Source: an uncultured Oscillospiraceae bacterium (GTDB lineage: Bacteria; Bacillota; Clostridia; Oscillospirales; Oscillospiraceae). Taken from it: a stretch of DNA of 64,000 bases. Positions within the stretch are counted from its first letter, which is position 1, and every line of letters starts with the position of its first letter. The notes beneath the pieces were generated by a model. The model made no database searches. It was not told the origin of the DNA and saw nothing but the letters and a program-made list of their open reading frames with translations. The stretch lies in assembly GCA_934646185.1 (NCBI GenBank), contig CAKUEH010000004.1:62001-126000 (forward strand), in the 5' to 3' direction. Below are positions 39,597 to 49,607 of the stretch, piece after piece. A program made the translations under genes and the position numbers.

Positions 39597-40613
39597 ATGA
39601 CGAAATATGTACTCAAGCGACTTGTATACATGGTAATTGTGTTTCTGCTTGTTTCGCTTCTGATGTATTCCATCTACAACCTGATCCCGACCGACCCGGC
39701 CCGCGCCCAGCTTGAGCCGATGAAAACGACGCTCAAGCCGGAAGAATATGAGCAGCGCTATCAGATGCTGCGCCAGCAGATGGGCCTCGACGACCCGCTG
39801 ATCGTGCGCTATCTGCGCTGGATCGGCTTCTGGCCGGACGTCAACGGCGAACTCAACGGCATGCTGCAGGGCAACTTCGGCTACTCCCAGATCTACAAGA
39901 CGGATGTATCCAATGTCCTGCCGTCAAGAATGCTCAACACGATCTACATCAACATTTTCTCAACGCTTGTTGCACTGGCGATCACGATCCCGCTTGGCAT
40001 CTACTGTGCCGTGCATAAACGCAGCAAATCAGACAACGCCGTGCAGGTGCTGTCCATTGTGGGCTACTCGATTCCAGTCTACATCATTGCACTGATTTTT
40101 ATCTGGCTGTTCGCGGTCACGCTCCGCTGGCTGCCGGTTTTCGGAATGCAGACGCCGGGCAATAACTTTACCGGCTTCCGTGCGTTCCTCGACAAGGTCT
40201 ACTATATGACGCTGCCGGTGCTCGTTATGACGGTCGGCTCTCTCGGCGGCATGACCCGCTACGTCCGCGCCGCCATGATCGAAGCGCTCAGCATGGACTA
40301 TATCCGAACCGCCCGCGCCAAGGGCCTGCGTGAAAAGGTCGTCGTCTATTCCCACGCATGGCGCAACGCGCTGCTGCCGGTCATCACGGTTCTCATCGGC
40401 TGGTTCATCAGCATCTTCTCCGGTTCTCTGATCATTGAGCAGATGTTCGCGCTCAACGGCATGGGCCAGCTGTACTATCAGGGTCTGATGAACAACGACT
40501 TTGAGCTTGCACTGGCCATCCAGATGTTCTATGTGCTCATCGCGCTCGTCGGCCAGCTGATCACCGACCTCAGCTACGGCATCGTTGACCCGCGCGTGCG
40601 TGTCAATAAGTAA
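39597..40613 (+). CDS. oppB: Oligopeptide ABC transporter permease OppB
   Basis: Inner-membrane permease subunit, 338 residues, with six helices: one near 8-28, then a long external loop (30-115), and five more from about 118 on. The EAA coupling loop (MIEALSMDYIRTARAKGL in part) contacts the ATPases. It ends with the standard SYGIVDPRVR. The start at 39597 is chosen because AAAGGAGG gives proper spacing; ATG 39591 would be only 2-3 bp from it. Unlike OppC and OppF here, it has no unusual insertion. Confidence 0.94.
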   Translation: MTKYVLKRLVYMVIVFLLVSLLMYSIYNLIPTDPARAQLEPMKTTLKPEEYEQRYQMLRQQMGLDDPLIVRYLRWIGFWPDVNGELNGMLQGNFGYSQIYKTDVSNVLPSRMLNTIYINIFSTLVALAITIPLGIYCAVHKRSKSDNAVQVLSIVGYSIPVYIIALIFIWLFAVTLRWLPVFGMQTPGNNFTGFRAFLDKVYYMTLPVLVMTVGSLGGMTRYVRAAMIEALSMDYIRTARAKGLREKVVVYSHAWRNALLPVITVLIGWFISIFSGSLIIEQMFALNGMGQLYYQGLMNNDFELALAIQMFYVLIALVGQLITDLSYGIVDPRVRVNK

Positions 40614-40628
40614 AGGGGGAGAAGAAAC

Positions 40629-42458
40629 ATGGAAAAAAAGAAAAAATCGACCCTCTTTACCCGTCTGTTCGGCAACCGCAACAAGGTCACCGACTTCATG
40701 ACGGAGGAACAGCTCCAGAGCCCCGGCCGTCTGATCCTCAAGAATTTCCTGCATAACCGGCTCGGCATGATCGGTCTGATCGTGTTCCTTCTGATTTTCC
40801 TGCTGGTCATGATCGGCCCGAAGTTCTATACGCTTGATCTGTCCTATCAGGACAATACTCAGCTGAATGTTCCGCCCGGAATGAACATGATGTCCATTCC
40901 CGACGGTATGAAGCATAAGGTCGCAGATATCTCTCCCGGCACGACCTACGGCGTCGGCGTTGACACCGACGGCAACGTTTATACCTGGGGCTATACCAAG
41001 ATTACAGAAACCATCGATCTGAAGAACATCCCAGAGGAAGTTCAGAACGCCAAGATCGTCAACGTCGCGGCAGGCTATGACCATATCGTCGCGCTCGACG
41101 AAAACGGCGCGATCTATGTCTGGGGCAACCGCCGTCTCGGCCAGGATATGCTTCCCGACAAGATCCAGATGGCTGCCGCCTATGGCAAGAACCTCGGCAT
41201 CAAGCAGATCGAGGCCAGCAACCAGTTCTCCGCAGCCGTCACCGAATCCGGCGACCTGTATCTCTGGGGCAACGACAAGACGGCCGACATCAAGATCAAA
41301 AAAGAGTATCAGGGCAACATTGAAAAGGTCGCTTTGACGGCCCGCGCGTACATTGCCCTGACGAAGGACGGCGCAGTCGTCTACTCGGGCTTCCAGAAGG
41401 ACAACGCCCTCGTCCGCATCCCGGACGGACTGGATTCCGGCGTCGTTGACATCGCAGCGTCCAGCAACGCGGTTGCGGCGGTCAAGGAAGACGGCACCGT
41501 CGTCGTCTGGGGCACCTGCACCAACGGCGAAAAAAACGTTCCTGCATTTGAGAGCAAGCCTGTCGAACTCTACGGCGGCCGCTATCACTTCACGGCTCTG
41601 ATGGACGACGGCGAGGTCATCTCCTGGGGCGACAACACCCACGGACAGGCATCCGTTCCGGCCTCCGTCAATGACAAGGAGATCGTCACGGTTTTCGCGG
41701 GATTCTATCAGAACTATGCAGTCACAGTTGACGGCGACGTTGAAACGTGGGGCCTGAAGGGTTATGTCTGCGGTACGGACGATCTGGGACGCGACGTGTT
41801 CAACCGCATCATCAACGGCGGCAAGGTCACCATGACCGTCGGCGCCATCTCCGTCATCATCCAGCTCATTATTGGCATCATCCTCGGCGGACTGGCCGGT
41901 TATTTTGGCGGCTGGGTCGACAACATCATCATGCGTATCTCTGAGGTCGTCGGCGGCCTGCCGTTCCTGCCCTTCGCCATGATCCTATCCGCCATTATCG
42001 GCACCCGTATCACGCCTGAGCAGCGTATGTACCTCATCATGGTCGTGCTTGGCGTTCTGTCGTGGCCGGGCATCTGCCATCTGATCCGCGCGCAGATCTT
42101 CTCGCAGCGCGAGCAGGAGTATGTCACGGCTGCTCAGGCACTCGGCGTGCGCGAGAAGTCGATCATCTTCCATCACATCATCCCCAATGTCATGAGTCTC
42201 ATTCTGGTCAACGCGACGCTGAGCTTTGCGACCTGCATGCTCACCGAATCGTCCCTGTCCTACATGGGCTTCGGCATTGCGCCTCCCACGCCGACGTGGG
42301 GCAATATGCTCACCGGCGCGAACAACTCCATCGTCATCCAGCAGTACTGGTGGCGCTGGGTATTCCCGGCTGCGATCTTCGGCATCTGCACGATCTGCAT
42401 CAACCTCGTCGGTGATGCGCTGCGCGATGCGGTCGATCCCAAGTCCGCTGAGCGATAA
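40629..42458 (+). CDS. oppC: OppC-type permease with an inserted seven-repeat RCC1-like beta-propeller
   Basis: A 609-residue permease, about twice the usual 300. TM1 is at 46-63. Residues about 75-378 are seven RCC1-like repeats, each with a DG-x-V/I-Y/V-x-W-G strand (W120, W166, W213, W294, W333, W374; repeat four has YSG at 252-254). The normal permease resumes at once with GTDDLGRDVFNR (382-393), five more helices, the EAA loop (YVTAAQALGVREK, 498-510) and DALRDAVDPK. The propeller replaces the short external loop after TM1, so it should sit outside the membrane beside OppA. Frame and flanking motifs are intact. Confidence 0.93.
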   Translation: MEKKKKSTLFTRLFGNRNKVTDFMTEEQLQSPGRLILKNFLHNRLGMIGLIVFLLIFLLVMIGPKFYTLDLSYQDNTQLNVPPGMNMMSIPDGMKHKVADISPGTTYGVGVDTDGNVYTWGYTKITETIDLKNIPEEVQNAKIVNVAAGYDHIVALDENGAIYVWGNRRLGQDMLPDKIQMAAAYGKNLGIKQIEASNQFSAAVTESGDLYLWGNDKTADIKIKKEYQGNIEKVALTARAYIALTKDGAVVYSGFQKDNALVRIPDGLDSGVVDIAASSNAVAAVKEDGTVVVWGTCTNGEKNVPAFESKPVELYGGRYHFTALMDDGEVISWGDNTHGQASVPASVNDKEIVTVFAGFYQNYAVTVDGDVETWGLKGYVCGTDDLGRDVFNRIINGGKVTMTVGAISVIIQLIIGIILGGLAGYFGGWVDNIIMRISEVVGGLPFLPFAMILSAIIGTRITPEQRMYLIMVVLGVLSWPGICHLIRAQIFSQREQEYVTAAQALGVREKSIIFHHIIPNVMSLILVNATLSFATCMLTESSLSYMGFGIAPPTPTWGNMLTGANNSIVIQQYWWRWVFPAAIFGICTICINLVGDALRDAVDPKSAER

Positions 42459-42470
42459 GGAGGGGTTGTT

Positions 42471-43449
<979 letters not shown>

Positions 43450-43460
<11 letters not shown>

Positions 43461-44985
43461 CGACAAGAAGGTTCTGCTTCGCATCAGCAACCTGAAGCAG
43501 TATTTCCCCCTGAAGGGCGGCCGTTTCGTCAAGGCTAACGACGGCATCACGCTGGATATCTATGAGGGCGAAACGTTCGGCCTCGTCGGCGAGTCCGGCT
43601 GTGGCAAGTCTACCCTTGGCCGCACCATCCTCCAGCTGTATCACCAGACCTATGGCCGCACCATGTACTATGGCCGCTCCCTGGACGATCTGGCGCCGAA
43701 GTACGTCATTGATACCGTCAGGAACCTCAAATCCCGCCGTACCAAGCTCCGCGAGCTGGAGCAGAAGCGCGACAAGCTCGAGGCCGAGTACGCCAGGCTC
43801 TCCGAGAAGGAGCAGTACGCCAAGCACGGCGAGCTCGACGCCGCCCGCAAGCTGGCGGAGGATGCGCTGCTGGACATCACGAAGATCGTCGGCGGCTTCC
43901 TCGTGGTTGATGATCTCGATCCCGTCATTGCGGCCTATTCCAAGGATTATGCCATTGCGCACAAGCTGTCCTCCATGGAGGAAAAGCGGCAGGAGCTGCA
44001 GGTCGACGTGGACGACGCGGAATACGCGAAGAAGACGGCCGAAGAAGCGGGCAAGTCCGGCAAGGACGGCCAGCTGCAGAAAGCGCAGGAAAAGCTGAAG
44101 CAGTGCGACGACCAGATCGCCGCTCTGCGCGCGCAGCTTGACGCGGGCCGGCAGGAGATCGAGGCGCTGCGCGCCCCGTATGCAAACGACCCCGAGTTCC
44201 AGAAGTACGAGGCCTACCGCGACGACGGCATCGACCTTGCACGACTGGAGTACAACGAGATGCGCCGCCTGCGCCGCGATATGCAGCTAATCTTCCAGGA
44301 CCCGTATTCCTCGCTGAACCCGCGCATGAGCGTCGGCCAGATCATCAGCGAGGGTATGCAGGCGCACAACATGATCAAGAAAAAGGACGCCCGTATGCAG
44401 GAAATGGTCCTCAAGATCATGGACGACTGTGGCCTTGCACCCTACTTCCTGCACCGCTTCCCGCACCAGTTCTCCGGCGGCCAGCGGCAGCGTATCGGCA
44501 TCGCCCGCGCGCTCGCCACGAAGCCGAAATTCGTCGTCTGCGACGAGGCTGTCTCCGCGCTGGACGTGTCCATTCAGGCGCAGATCATCAACCTGCTGCT
44601 CGATCTGAAGGAACAGCAGAATCTGACCTATATGTTCATCACGCACGACCTGTCCGTCGTCAAGTACATCTCCGACCGCGTCGGCGTCATGTACCTCGGC
44701 ACGATGGTTGAGCTGGCAGCGGCTGACGAGATCTTCCATCACCCCATCCATCCGTACACCGAGGCGCTGCTCAACGCCATTCCGACCACGGATACCGTCG
44801 GCGCGAAGGAGCTGTCGATCCTTGAGGGCGACATCCCCAGCCCGGTGAACCCGCCGAAGGGCTGCAAGTTCCACACGCGCTGCAAATACTGCACGGAGAT
44901 CTGCACGCAGGTCGTTCCGGAGTGGGAAGAGGTTCGCCCGAATCACTTCGTCGCCTGCCACCACAAGCTCGAGGTGAAGGAGTAA
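43450..44985 (+). CDS. oppF: OppF-type ATPase with a long coiled-coil insertion
   Basis: A 511-residue ATPase where about 320 is usual. Walker A GESGCGKST is at 47-55. Residues about 84-266 are an extra charged segment with heptad-like helices (for example 95-120, 176-245) that interrupts the fold just before YNEMRRLRRDMQLIFQDPY. Then Q283 (Q-loop), signature FSGGQ (341-345), Walker B FVVCDEA (361-367), H-loop and the C-terminal cysteine cluster GCKFHTRCKYCTEIC follow normally. All catalytic motifs survive, so the insertion is probably an added arm reaching from the nucleotide domain. Confidence 0.93.
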
Positions 44986-44989
44986 GCCG

Positions 44990-45205
44990 ATGCTGTTCCA
45001 GAAGAGAGTCGACCGCGCGATGCGCTACCAGAAGGAGCAGAACGAAGCGGCGGAGCAGAAAAAGCCGACGGAAGAGGACAAGGACGCCGTCAGCAAAAAG
45101 GATCTTTTTGCGATGGTCCTGTCCGCGCTGCTGGTGATCCTGCCGGTCGCGATCCTGATCCTGTGCGCCATCGCCTTTGGCTGCTACTTCCTTTTCTTCC
45201 ACTGA
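44990..45205 (+). CDS. Small single-pass membrane protein of the opp operon
   Basis: A 71-residue protein starting 4 bp after oppF. It has a charged, Glu/Lys-rich cytosolic N-terminus (1-38) and a C-terminal membrane helix (about 41-68), and is otherwise unrecognised. Its position as the last gene before the operon terminator suggests an accessory of this transporter. The charged N-terminus could meet the extra arm of OppF, but that is speculation. Confidence 0.7.
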   Translation: MLFQKRVDRAMRYQKEQNEAAEQKKPTEEDKDAVSKKDLFAMVLSALLVILPVAILILCAIAFGCYFLFFH

Positions 45206-45224
45206 TCCGCTTCAAGATGCAAAA

Positions 45225-45265
45225 GATCCCGGCATGCACAGCATGCCGGGGTCTTGAATTTTTGA
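45225..45265 (+). terminator. Terminator of the opp operon
   Basis: 13-bp stem (45225-45237 with 45241-45253, one G-T pair), 3-base loop, followed by TTGAATTTTT. Confidence 0.85.
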
Positions 45266-45311
45266 AGATCCGCCGTTTGTCAGAGCCTCCGCATGGGAAG
45301 CGGCAGCAGAC

Positions 45312-46514
45312 TTACCGCTCCATCAGACCGACGCAGTCGTAATACGGCTTGGAGGCGATGAGGGCCTTGTTCTCTTTGAAGACGTTGTGCATGAGCGTAA
45401 TGACGGCATAATCGCACTGCGCCATGGCTTCTTCGAGGGAATAATTGTGATATCCTGCCACGTCGCCCTGAATATACGGCTCGCAGGCAAGGACCTCATA
45501 GCCGCGCTCCTTTAAGATGTTCGCGAACAGGACGGACGGGCTTTCGCGCGTGTCGTCGATGTTGGCCTTGAAGCTCATGCCGAGCACGGCGATCTTCGCG
45601 CCGGGCTTCACATCGCGCGCGATGCGGTCTGCCGTCCACGCGGGCTTGCCGTCGTTGACGAGACGGGCCTCGTAAATGAGCGGCGTAATGTCCTCGAATT
45701 TCTCATGGATGAACCACGGGTCGACCGCGATGCAGTGGCCGCCGACGCCGACGCCGGGCGTGTGAACATTCACTCTGGGATGGCAGTTGGCAAGCTCGAT
45801 GAGCTTGAAGACGTCAATGCCGAGCCGGTCGCAGACCTTGCTGAGCTCGTTGGCGTAGGCGATGTTGATATCGCGGAACGTGTTTTCTGTCAGCTTGCAC
45901 ATCTCGGCGGTCAGATCGTCCGTCAGGCGGATCGTGCCGCCGGTGACGACCTTTTCGTAGACCTCTTTCGCGAATTGCGCCGATTCCGGACGGTTCGAGC
46001 CGATAATGCGGTCGTTCTCGTGCAGCTCGATGAGCATCCGGCCGGGGATGATGCGCTCCGGGCAGTGCGCCGTCATAAACTGCTCCGGCGCGAGGCCGGA
46101 TACCTCGGAGACGATCCTCTCCACCATGCGCGTGGAGTAGGGGGGCGACGTGGACTCGAGCACGCAGAGGTTCCCCGCGCGCAGGACGGAACCGACCTCC
46201 TTCGCGGCGGACTCGACAAAGCGCATGTCGGACACGCGCTTGTGCTCCTCCGTCTCGCGGTAGGGCGTCTGGACGCAGATGATAAAGACGTCGGCGGGCT
46301 CCGGCTTCGTCGTAAAATGCAGGCGGCCGGTATTCATGGCCTTGGTCATGGCGTCCTGCAGACCGGGTTCTACAATATGGATATGGCCCGCGTTCAGCGT
46401 TTCCACGACGCTGTCTTTTACGTCGAAGCCGCAGACCTCATAGCCCGCCAGCGTAAACGTGATGGCGGTGGGGAGGCCGATATAGCCGCAGCCCATGATC
46501 TCGATTTTTTTCAT
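45312..46514 (-). CDS. wecC: UDP-N-acetyl-D-mannosamine dehydrogenase family protein
   Basis: An NAD-dependent dehydrogenase that oxidises UDP-ManNAc to the uronic acid for surface glycans. The 400-residue protein has the N-terminal Rossmann motif GCGYIGLPTA (6-15), the central ESTSPPYS and AHCPERIIPG segments, the catalytic cysteine in GGHCIAVDPWF, and a C-terminal second Rossmann-like domain with GMSFKANIDDTRESP. The partner epimerase (WecB) and glycan genes are not adjacent. The start at 46514 follows AAAGGAG; an upstream in-frame ATG at 46538 was rejected. Confidence 0.9.
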   Translation of the reverse strand: MKKIEIMGCGYIGLPTAITFTLAGYEVCGFDVKDSVVETLNAGHIHIVEPGLQDAMTKAMNTGRLHFTTKPEPADVFIICVQTPYRETEEHKRVSDMRFVESAAKEVGSVLRAGNLCVLESTSPPYSTRMVERIVSEVSGLAPEQFMTAHCPERIIPGRMLIELHENDRIIGSNRPESAQFAKEVYEKVVTGGTIRLTDDLTAEMCKLTENTFRDINIAYANELSKVCDRLGIDVFKLIELANCHPRVNVHTPGVGVGGHCIAVDPWFIHEKFEDITPLIYEARLVNDGKPAWTADRIARDVKPGAKIAVLGMSFKANIDDTRESPSVLFANILKERGYEVLACEPYIQGDVAGYHNYSLEEAMAQCDYAVITLMHNVFKENKALIASKPYYDCVGLMER

Positions 46515-46528
46515 GCTTTTTCGCTCCT

Positions 46529-46579
46529 TTGTATGCAAACATACAAGGATACTATATCCTATTTTTTACGCTTTTGCAA
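46529..46579 (-). promoter_or_regulatory. wecC promoter with a downstream dyad
   Basis: Minus strand TTGCAA (46574-46579, inside the end of metK), 17-bp spacer, TATAGT (46551-46556). Just after the predicted start lies the dyad TTGTATG-CAAA-CATACAA (46529-46546), directly against the ribosome site, a good place for a repressor or a small RNA hairpin. Confidence 0.5.
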
Positions 46580-47726
46580 GCAGAGTCTGCACCATATCCG
46601 TCTTTTCCCACGGAAGATCGAGCTCCGCACGGCCAAAGTGGCCGTATCCGGCGGTCTGGCGGTAGATCGGGCGGCGCAGGCCGAGCGTTTTGATGATGGC
46701 TGCCGGGCGCAGGTCGAAGCATTCGCGCACGAGCTGGGCCAGCTTGTCGTCCGCGATCTTGCCGGTGCCGTAGGTCTCAACGAGGACGGAGACCGGGTGC
46801 GCCACGCCGATGGCGTAGGCCAGCTGCAGCTGGCAGGCGTCGGCCAGACCCGCCGCGACCAGATTCTTCGCGATATAGCGCGCCATGTACGCGCCGCTGC
46901 GGTCGACCTTCGTCGGATCCTTGCCGGAGAACGCGCCGCCGCCGTGGGCCGCATAGCCGCCGTAGGTGTCGACGATGATCTTCCGGCCCGTGAGGCCGGA
47001 GTCGCCCGCAGGCCCGCCGATGACGAAGCGGCCCGTCGGGTTCACATAGTATTTTGTGTTCTCGTCCAGCAGACGCGACGGCAGATTCGGCTCGATGACC
47101 GTCTCGATGACGGCCTTGCGCAGATCGTCAATGGCGATGGAGTCCGCGTGCTGGGTCGAGACGACGACGGTGTCGATGCGGGCGGGCATGCCGTCGGGGC
47201 CGTATTCCACGGAGACCTGGCTCTTGCCGTCCGGGCGGAGCCAGGGAAGCTGGCCCGATTCCCGCGCGTGCGTCAGCGCCTTGGTGAGGTTGTGCGCGTA
47301 GGCAATGGGGGCGGGCATCAATTCCTTCGTCTGCGTGCAGGCGAAGCCGAACATCATGCCCTGATCGCCCGCGCCGGTCGTGCCGTCGTCATAGGCGTTG
47401 TCGACGCCCATGGCGATGTCCGGGGACTGCCGTCCCATGGCGACCATGACATTGCAGCTGTGGCCGTCAAAGCCCATCTCGGGGCGGTCATAGCCCGCGT
47501 CGCAGATGGCCTTGCGGGCGATCTGCGCGATATCGATGCGGGCGGACGTGGTGATCTCGCCCATGACGAGCACCATGCCGGTCGTCGCCGCCGTCTCGCA
47601 GGCGACGCGGCCCATGGGATCCTGCTCGAGCACTGCGTCGAGCACGCTGTCGGAGACAAGGTCGCACAGCTTGTCGGGATGGCCCTGCGTGACAGACTCC
47701 GAGGTGAAAATTTTTCTGTTGTTCAT
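46566..47726 (-). CDS. metK: S-adenosylmethionine synthetase
   Basis: Makes SAM from methionine and ATP. The 386-residue protein has SVTQGHPDKLCD (12-23), the GAGDQGMMFGFA motif, and GGGAFSGKDPTKVDRSGAY in its C-terminal part, all catalytic or substrate-binding blocks of MetK. The frame is open upstream through the riboswitch, but ATG 47726 has AAAGGAAT upstream and matches the family N-terminus. It is controlled by the SAM-I riboswitch at 47790-47885: high SAM should end transcription early. Confidence 0.96.
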   Translation of the reverse strand: MNNRKIFTSESVTQGHPDKLCDLVSDSVLDAVLEQDPMGRVACETAATTGMVLVMGEITTSARIDIAQIARKAICDAGYDRPEMGFDGHSCNVMVAMGRQSPDIAMGVDNAYDDGTTGAGDQGMMFGFACTQTKELMPAPIAYAHNLTKALTHARESGQLPWLRPDGKSQVSVEYGPDGMPARIDTVVVSTQHADSIAIDDLRKAVIETVIEPNLPSRLLDENTKYYVNPTGRFVIGGPAGDSGLTGRKIIVDTYGGYAAHGGGAFSGKDPTKVDRSGAYMARYIAKNLVAAGLADACQLQLAYAIGVAHPVSVLVETYGTGKIADDKLAQLVRECFDLRPAAIIKTLGLRRPIYRQTAGYGHFGRAELDLPWEKTDMVQTLLAKA

Positions 47727-47745
47727 ATCCGATTCCTTTCCGGGC

Positions 47746-47776
47746 AAAAAAAACGCCCTGCCCGAGGGGCAGAACG
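47746..47776 (-). terminator. Riboswitch-controlled terminator upstream of metK
   Basis: Minus strand: a 10-bp stem (47767-47776 with 47754-47763, two G-U pairs) followed by T8 (47746-47753). An AGAAC/GTTCT pair at 47771-47788 could form the competing antiterminator. Confidence 0.85.
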
Positions 47777-47789
47777 ATATACGGTTCTC

Positions 47790-47885
47790 TCCCTCATCTT
47801 TCGATTCCTTCGCCGGATTTGGCACCTTGCGTTTTGCAGGTTGCCGGGTTTCACAGGGCCGTTCCCTCCACCACTCTTGATAAGG
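47790..47885 (-). promoter_or_regulatory. SAM-I (S-box) riboswitch
   Basis: Minus strand RNA with the class hallmarks in order: CUUAUCAAGAG, GGAGGGAACGGCCC, GUGAAACCCGGCAACC, a variable stem ending AAGGUGCCAAAUCC, and the closing GAUGAG that pairs back with CUUAUC. A terminator with a U8 tract follows. Position, orientation and downstream gene (metK) all agree. Confidence 0.96.
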
Positions 47886-47903
47886 CTGTTCAGTTGTACC
47901 TCG

Positions 47904-47931
47904 ATTATACAAAACCCGCCGGAAAAGTCAA
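47904..47931 (-). promoter_or_regulatory. Promoter of the metK leader
   Basis: Minus strand TTGACT (47926-47931), 16-bp spacer, consensus TATAAT (47904-47909). The start would lie about 12 bp before the riboswitch. Confidence 0.8.
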
Positions 47932-48081
47932 GAGAAAAGTTTTCATTTCGGCAAAATTCCCGGTTTATCACGGAGGGAACCCGCCCATACTTCATGCAGA
48001 ACAGAATGTTTACATTTGCAGGGTAGATTTTTCCGCCCGGAACCGGTATGATAAAATCCGAAAATCAGGAGGGTGAACGCT

Positions 48082-48993
48082 ATGAAGGATCTTCGCAGAC
48101 GGTTTGAACGCTTCTGCCTCAAAAACCGGGGCAAGGGCATCCCAAATCTCATGCTCGTCATCGCCATTGGAAATCTGGCGGTCTATGTGCTCTCGCTTGT
48201 CGACCCCAGCAACATCGTCTACAGCTATCTCTGCTTCAGCCGCTCCGCCATTCTGCGCGGGCAGGTCTGGCGGCTGTTTACGTATGTCTTTACGTATTTG
48301 AACGACACTGCCGGCATCTATCTGTTCCTGTCCGTCGTGTCGCTGTTCTGCTATTATCAGTTCGGCAAGATCCTCGAGAGCTACTGGGGCCCGTTCCGCT
48401 TCAATCTCTATTATCTCACCGGTCTCCTGCTGACTGATCTGGCCGCGCTGCTGCTCGGCTCCGGGGCGGACGCCGCGGCGCTGAACCTCAGCCTGTTTCT
48501 CGCCGTCGCGACCATCGCGCCGGAGGCGCGGGTGCTGCTGCTCTTCTTCATCCCCATCAAAATGAAATACATGGCCTGGGTCTATCTTGGCGGTACGGTG
48601 CTGAGCGTGTTTTTGTATCTGCGTATTTCCCCGTTCCTGTCGTTCTACTGGCTGCTGCCCGTTGTGCCGCTTTTAAACTATTTCCTCTTCTTCGGCAGCG
48701 ACGTCAAAAACATCCTGCCGGACGCCCTGCGCTACCGGCAGCGGAAAAATTACCGCACGACCGCCACGAACGCCCGCCCGAACCCCAACTGGGCAGGCGC
48801 CTACCGCTCCAGATCCGGCGAGAAGCCCTACCGGCATAAGTGTACGGTCTGCGGCCGGACGGATACGGACTATCCGAACCTCGAATTCCGCTACTGCTCG
48901 AAGTGCAACGGCTATTACTGCTACTGCATCGACCACATCAACAACCACGTCCACATCACCACGCCCCCGGAGGGCGCGGAGAAAGAGAAATAA
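48082..48993 (+). CDS. Rhomboid-like membrane protein lacking the catalytic serine motif, with zinc-ribbon tail
   Basis: A 303-residue protein: six-helix rhomboid-like core (about 18-210) with GQVWRLFTYVF near 58-68 and APEARVLLLFFIPIKMKYM near 150-168, both in rhomboid order. Where active enzymes have G-A-S-G this protein has LNLS, and the partner His is not evident, so proteolysis is doubtful. The soluble C-terminus (about 250-295) has CTVCG, CSKC and CYC/H pairs that look like a zinc ribbon. The start at 48082 has AGGAGGG upstream. It may act as a binding or quality-control pseudoprotease. Confidence 0.78.
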   Translation: MKDLRRRFERFCLKNRGKGIPNLMLVIAIGNLAVYVLSLVDPSNIVYSYLCFSRSAILRGQVWRLFTYVFTYLNDTAGIYLFLSVVSLFCYYQFGKILESYWGPFRFNLYYLTGLLLTDLAALLLGSGADAAALNLSLFLAVATIAPEARVLLLFFIPIKMKYMAWVYLGGTVLSVFLYLRISPFLSFYWLLPVVPLLNYFLFFGSDVKNILPDALRYRQRKNYRTTATNARPNPNWAGAYRSRSGEKPYRHKCTVCGRTDTDYPNLEFRYCSKCNGYYCYCIDHINNHVHITTPPEGAEKEK

Positions 48994-49013
48994 ATCAAAC
49001 GGAGGACTGTGTC

Positions 49014-49535
49014 ATGAATGAAGTACTGAAATGCCTGCTGACCCGCAGAAGCGTCAAGAAGTATCTTCCGCAGCCGGTCGAACAGGAAAAGCTGGGCGCC
49101 GTTCTGGAGGCCGGGACCTACGCCGCCTGCGGCATGGGCCGGCAGGCCGGGAAGATCGTCGTGCTGCAAGATCCGGACGATATCGCGCAGCTGGAACGGA
49201 TGAACGCGGCGATCCTCGGAAACCCGGACGCGCACCCGTTCTACGGCGCGCCGGTCGTGTGCGTCGTGTTTGCGGACACGAATGTGAACACCTGGATCGA
49301 GGACGGCAGTCTGGTCATCGGCAACATGATGGCCGCCGCGCACAGCCTCGGTCTCGGCAGCTGCTGGATCCACCGGGCCCGGCAGGAGTTTGAAAGCGCG
49401 GAGGGCAAGGCGCTGATGCAGAAATGGGGCGTGAGCGAAAGCTATGCCGGCATCGGCCACTGCATCCTCGGCTACGCCGCGCAGGAGCCCGCCCCCGCGA
49501 AGCCCAGAAAGGCCGATTTTATCGTCCGCGTGTAA
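49014..49535 (+). CDS. Nitroreductase family protein
   Basis: An FMN-dependent oxidoreductase of 173 residues. LLTRRSVKKYLPQPVE at the N-terminus is the flavin-binding RRSxRxF-type motif; GNMMAAAHSLGLGSCWIH (about 103-120) is the second conserved block, and ILGYAA leads to the C-terminus. Short length is normal for this subfamily. GGAGG is 8 bp upstream, 20 bp after the rhomboid-like gene, so the two may be co-transcribed. Substrate unknown. Confidence 0.9.
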   Translation: MNEVLKCLLTRRSVKKYLPQPVEQEKLGAVLEAGTYAACGMGRQAGKIVVLQDPDDIAQLERMNAAILGNPDAHPFYGAPVVCVVFADTNVNTWIEDGSLVIGNMMAAAHSLGLGSCWIHRARQEFESAEGKALMQKWGVSESYAGIGHCILGYAAQEPAPAKPRKADFIVRV

Positions 49536-49552
49536 AGTAACCGTAAAACCCC

Positions 49553-49581
49553 TTGCAAAACCGGGAAAACCGGCTTATACT
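49553..49581 (+). promoter_or_regulatory. Promoter of the 53-residue membrane protein gene
   Basis: TTGCAA (49553-49558), 17-bp spacer, TATACT (49576-49581), 26 bp before the start. Confidence 0.75.
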
Positions 49582-49607
49582 GAAGAAAAAAACAGGAGGG
49601 TACCGCT

